Below are positions 60,331 to 64,000 of a stretch of DNA of 64,000 bases, piece after piece. The notes under the pieces are model-generated. The model was given only the letters and a program-made list of their open reading frames with translations. It had not been told where the DNA came from and did no database searches. A program made the translations under genes and the position numbers. Source of the stretch: Nemertoderma westbladi. Lineage: Eukaryota; Xenacoelomorpha; Nemertodermatida; Nemertodermatidae. Where the stretch lies: assembly GCA_032718475.1 (NCBI GenBank), contig JAUCBJ010007289.1:124001-188000 (forward strand), in the 5' to 3' direction. Position 1 is the first letter of the stretch; every line of letters starts with the position of its first letter.

Positions 60331-60825
60331 TAAGAGGTAAAAGGGGTAAAAATAGGATATAGATATTAGATAGCAGTAAGTAGAGTTAGTAGCGAGAGGG
60401 GGGCATATGAGTGCAGCTGGATAAATCGTGTGGCCACACGACGCATACTGCTGTACTGCATAGGCCCACTGAGTAGGCCAGAATATGGATCAGAGAGAGA
60501 ATAGAATAAATCCATAGGCAGTAGTAAGTAGTAGGACAGTAGAATCAAAGCAAAATAAATAAATAAATAGAATAGGGCTAAAATCGGAAAATAGTGGTAA
60601 CACAAGGAAAGTCGTTCTAGAACATAATAAAAGTAACGGACGGAAATTGTAAATTAGGCTGGTTTACTAGCTCCGAAATTAATTAGATTAAATTAAGCTT
60701 GAAAGGCGCAGTTAAGTAGAAAAGTAGGCCATTATCGAACTGTAGGAAACATCTTAGTACATCACTCATCTGTATTGCGCCTTGGTAAGGCACCACCCTA
60801 CAGGTGAGCGAGTGTAGTGTTCGGA
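60331..60825. other. Spacer before the zinc-knuckle frame
   Basis: AG-rich start, then an AT-rich part with GTAGTAAGTAGTAG-type repeats. No gene. Just before the next ATG is ACCCTACAGGTGAGCGAG, similar to CAGGTGAGTGA at 43,744 in element 1. Confidence 0.45.
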
Positions 60826-63360
60826 ATGGCGAGTAAGCTGATCAGGAAGAGAAAAGCGGAGTCAGGAGGAAAAGAAATATTGGTGGATTTCACCGAAAGA
60901 CACCCGGAGGAGAAGACGAGAGGATACTACGAGAGGTTGGAAAGGGGTCACGCGACACGAGCGCTGCAGGATCACTTCCGGGAGGCGCACGAACAGCGGT
61001 TGGTCGGGACCTACGGGACGCCGTCGCTGGACAACGCGATCTTCCAACACTTCCACTACGTAGTGAAAGGAGACGAGGCGAAGTTCGGGATTCCGAAGTA
61101 TCCGAGGTAATCGCCGAGGAAGGACTGGAAAAGATTCATAGAGTCCGTCAACAGAGGAGGATATATGATCCTAGATGACGAGGGAACCGTGGAAGACGAA
61201 GCGGGTTCGAGACGAGGAACGGCAGGGTCGGCCAGGACCATACTCTTGCATTTGGCTGCGCCAAATGGGGACATCTTCTTATTCGACCTAGGGACGTATG
61301 GGAAGAAGGACGGGCCGAAATTAGACCGACTGCCGAAAGCGGTACAGGTCTTAGTAAGAGAGAAGTCGACGACGAAAGTGGGATCGGCGATTCGCGAGGA
61401 CGCGGAGAGGATCATCGGTCCGGACGCCACCAACCTCCTGGATATGCAGAAAGTCTTTATGGCTATGACGGCACCGGATGGATTGGGGGTGGTCGAGAAC
61501 TCAGGCCAATGCGGGGCGGTGGCGATGGGCCAATTATTGGGGCTCGTATGCCACAAACCAATGGATTGGGGGAAGTTTAGGGAAGAATACGGAGCAGAAC
61601 TAGCGAACTCGCTGAAGTGGGGAGCGAGACCGGGAAAGCAGGAGGTATATCAGTTTCGCAGAGGAGCGATAAAGGTATATCAGAAGCGATATATCCTGCA
61701 GGAGGACTGGATGATGATAAGTTTACTTAACTTATTCATGACCGTAGTTATCGAAAGAGAACCAGGGGCATTTCTGTTATCGGGATCACCCCTAAGCTAC
61801 AGGAGAGCCTTTAAGATGGCCTTTGACGGTCTGGTAGACCACCCGGGGCTGAAGGGCGAGTCGGTGTACTACAACAGCCGACATCTGGTAGATGGGGAGA
61901 CGGATACACCGTATCTGAGATGGGAGCAGCTAGAGATGGATAGACGGGAAGCAAAGCGACTGGAAGAAGTCGCTAGACGGGAGAGGATAGAAGCAGAGGA
62001 GAGGGAAGAGGAGGCCAGGACACAGAGTTATGGCTTCGAGGAACAGGCGGGTCTAGACGAACTTCATTGGACTTCGTCAGGGAGTTCGGGGGAGTCTCTA
62101 GGGCGAGAATTGGGATGGACGGTGGGATCGCCGAAACAGTCGACGTCGGGGTTGCAAACGATGCCCATACCAGCGGGCGCCGAGGGCGACCAACCGCCAA
62201 GGAAGCTAAGGGAGCTAGAGGGATGGAGAGCTACGGGCGAAAGCCAAGGCGGGAAGGGACATAGTGGATCCATCGGGATACCGGGGTTGGAGACACTACC
62301 AGAAGAGGAAGACGACGACGACGAGTTCGGAGAGATGCCGCCCATCGAGAGGATAGGCCACTCGGACACGGACTGGGTTGGCGGAAGGGTGGTGACGGCC
62401 AGTGGGGCGAGGGCCTTCTGGAACAGATCCGGCAAGCGGACCTGGGTGCACGAGGGGCCGGCGATGGATTTCGCGGGGAGCACCATCAGGTTGGGCGAGC
62501 AACCGGGGACGGCACCACGGATAGTATTCGGGGAGACGATGCCCGAGAGGGGCGGAGAGATAGACGTAAACAGGGAGAGCAACGTAGAGAAGTTCGCCTA
62601 CCAGCGACTCCATAGACCGCGGAGATCGCTTGGGACGAAGGACGAGGTGGGACGCGAGACATTGGTACTCGGCTGCGACTACTGTGGGAGACAGACCCAT
62701 CAGGAAAGCAGCTGCCTATACCGGTTCCAACGGGGAACCTTTTGTCTCTATTGTAGAGAACCAAGTCACAGGATGGGGGCGTGTCCACGGTTGCATAACC
62801 GATGTCCAAAGTGCCACTTTCGGGGACACTACGGACGCGAGTGCGACTGGATGAGCGACGAGGAGAAGTTCACGAGGTTCGAGGAGTGGGCCGACGTCGG
62901 GGCCATGACGCGCCAGCGCATGAAGGCCCAAGAGTTCAAGTGGGGTTTCTTCCTCATAAACCAGGAGACCCACATGGAAATCATAAAGCGAAGGTTACCG
63001 TTTACCTATCAAGAGGTAGCTACGGCGGCATCGTTCGCCGGAGTTATGAACACGCAACGGTACCTGGACAGGTGGACACCAGAGAACCGGAGGGAGTTTA
63101 GGGATTTCTTGGCGGAACACGTACCAAAGGCAATGAAGATGATCCTATGGGACGCCACACGAGGGAAACAACCAGGCCATTCTGAGGGGCCACCGGCGAA
63201 GCGGTATCGGGCTTTAATAACACCAGCGCCCAAGGAGCCGACGACCGGGATCAGCAAGGAAGTGGCAGCGAAGGTCCGGAAGCAGAAAGCGGATGATGCC
63301 AGAGGAGCGGTGATAACCAAGAAACGGGCCAGGGAGGAGGACGTGAGGAGGTACAGATGA
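60826..63360 (+). pseudogene. Gag-like protein with three CCHC zinc knuckles, one internal stop
   Basis: 845 codons from ATG 60,826 to TGA 63,358, with one in-frame TAA at 61,108. Everything else is open, so this may be a recent nonsense mutation, or two pieces. No enzymatic domain. N-terminal part (MASKLIRKRKAESGG...) is basic; the middle has an Arg/Glu helix near residue 360 (RLEEVARRERIEAEEREEEA) and an EEDDDDEF acid patch. Near the C-terminus are three perfect CX2CX4HX4C knuckles starting at Cys617, Cys640 and Cys660, spaced closely, then a basic tail (KKRAREED). This is the layout of a retroelement gag/nucleocapsid or LINE ORF1; no pol follows within 640 bp. I do not recognise the family. 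Long GC-rich codon use resembles element 2. Confidence 0.7.
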
Positions 63361-63770
63361 GTTCCCGGAGGCGAGGGAATGAGACTGAGACTGGGACGTG
63401 GTGCGCCTGGAAGGCGCCGCATGTAACGTACGAACTATTAAGTATAAATTTAATTAATGCAAATAACTATATAAGTGCAATTCGTATGTACGTACGTAGT
63501 GATTAGCAGTAAAATACATACGTTTGGAGTAAGTACTATAGTCATACAACCTTTCTCAATTAGCTACTGGGACTGGGGGACAATTGACTATGGCACTATG
63601 GACGAGACAACTGACAATTTCACACTTCTTGAGTGCGGCGGCACGAGAGGGGGGGGAGGTTCGTCAGGAGAGATAAAACAGTCAAAGTGGACTTGAGAAT
63701 CGGAATAAGAGTGTGAAGTGCGGAGAGAGTGCGAACGCAATTCTAGTGTGGGGGGGGGGGGAATGAGAGG
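63361..63770 (+). other. Tail after the zinc-knuckle frame, ending in a G11 purine tract
   Basis: Non-coding. Contains ATTAATGCAAATAACTATATAAG (TATATAAG near 63,468, possible promoter-like) and ends with GTGGGGGGGGGGGAATGAGAGG (G11 at 63,750-63,760), a polypurine-like tract in the same position relative to TGAGTA as the tract before the 50,395 LTR. Confidence 0.55.
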
Positions 63771-64000
63771 CTGAGTAAGGGACGAGGAGGTCCGGGGGTA
63801 TGAGAGAGTTAGGGTGAGAGTGAAGGTGAGATAGGGCGAAAGTGTTGGGGAAACAAAAATCGCGTGAAGAGGTGAGCGCGATCGGCCCGACATGAGACGC
63901 CAGGCGTAAAGGGTAGCGTTATCATACCCAGAGGGAGCGGCCCGGAAAGCCGACTCCGAGAGAAAAGATTTCCACCCCACACCCGATGCTAGATCGGGAT
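63771..64000 (+). mobile_element. Probable LTR start, cut by window edge
   Basis: Begins TGAGTAAGGG right after a purine tract and reaches the window edge at ATCGGGAT, the opening of the hairpin that ends the other two LTRs. Internal sequence differs from both. Inferred to be the 3' LTR of the gag-only element, perhaps 250-260 bp long in all. Confidence 0.5.

Noticed and set aside
59530-60816. Complete 3' LTR of element 2 beginning at the TGAGGGCG after the purine tract
   Set aside because: No matching left copy was found upstream of its gag, and no CA end could be placed; left as tail plus minisatellite.
43003-63360. An envelope gene in either BEL/Pao element
   Set aside because: No signal peptide, cysteine-rich ectodomain or membrane segment was seen downstream of pol; the frame at 60,826 is zinc-knuckle gag-like.

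Overview
The window reads as animal (metazoan) nuclear DNA. The evidence is an intron-bearing fibrinogen-domain gene exon, several APE-type LINE retrotransposons, two BEL/Pao LTR retrotransposons, a probable piggyBac-type TTAA element and a very long simple satellite. The repeat mix suits a marine invertebrate, but nothing here fixes the species or phylum. I see no bacterial, plasmid or exogenous viral genes and no CRISPR. One host gene fragment was recognised; almost everything else is repeat or mobile DNA.

Layout. (1) 1-23,886: one uninterrupted satellite made of a 27-bp unit and a 31-bp variant, roughly 800 copies, with nested higher-order duplications (85, 910, 990 and 2,741 bp). (2) 24,171-24,823, minus strand: last exon of a secreted-lectin-like fibrinogen-related (FReD) protein. 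(3) 25,209-30,522: a decayed LINE with ORF1, APE endonuclease and reverse transcriptase. It is flanked by an 11-bp repeat that looks like its target-site duplication, ends in A21, and is interrupted by a 417-bp fragment of another LINE with its own 11-bp duplication. (4) 30.8-33.0 kb: fragments of two more LINEs. (5) 33.16-33.34 kb: two strong hairpins, then a minus-strand BEL/Pao LTR with adjoining 3' internal sequence (33,373-33,960). (6) 35.5-39.67 kb: a second LINE, split at a TTAA site by a 1,574-bp piggyBac-like non-autonomous element that carries about five 163-bp tandem repeats with a palindromic core.

(7) 43.0-50.2 kb: BEL/Pao element 1, clearly dead (in-frame stops, most of RT deleted, a 4-bp duplication, and the integrase catalytic Glu replaced by Lys). 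(8) 50,395-50,692: a 298-bp LTR that serves as the 3' LTR of element 1 and lies only 86 bp upstream of the gag of element 2. (9) 50.78-59.53 kb: BEL/Pao element 2, with gag, protease, RT, RNase H and integrase all readable and catalytic residues present. Its gag changes frame by -1 at two poly-G runs (G10 and G11). (10) 59.64-60.33 kb: a hairpin-rich minisatellite. (11) 60,826-63,360: an 845-codon gag-like reading frame with three CCHC zinc knuckles and one internal stop, not followed by pol. (12) 63,771-64,000: what looks like the start of another LTR of the same kind, cut by the window edge.

How the parts relate. The BEL/Pao pieces encode capsid/nucleocapsid, protease, RT-RNase H and integrase for reverse transcription in particles. 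The LINEs encode RNA-binding ORF1 and an EN-RT that primes on nicked DNA. The TTAA element and the gag-only element have no polymerase or transposase and would depend on enzymes from elsewhere. Nested insertions order events: LINE 1 is older than the RTE-like fragment inside it, and LINE 2 is older than the TTAA element inside it. Long G or C runs recur at element ends and at gag frame changes, so homopolymer sequencing error is a real concern.
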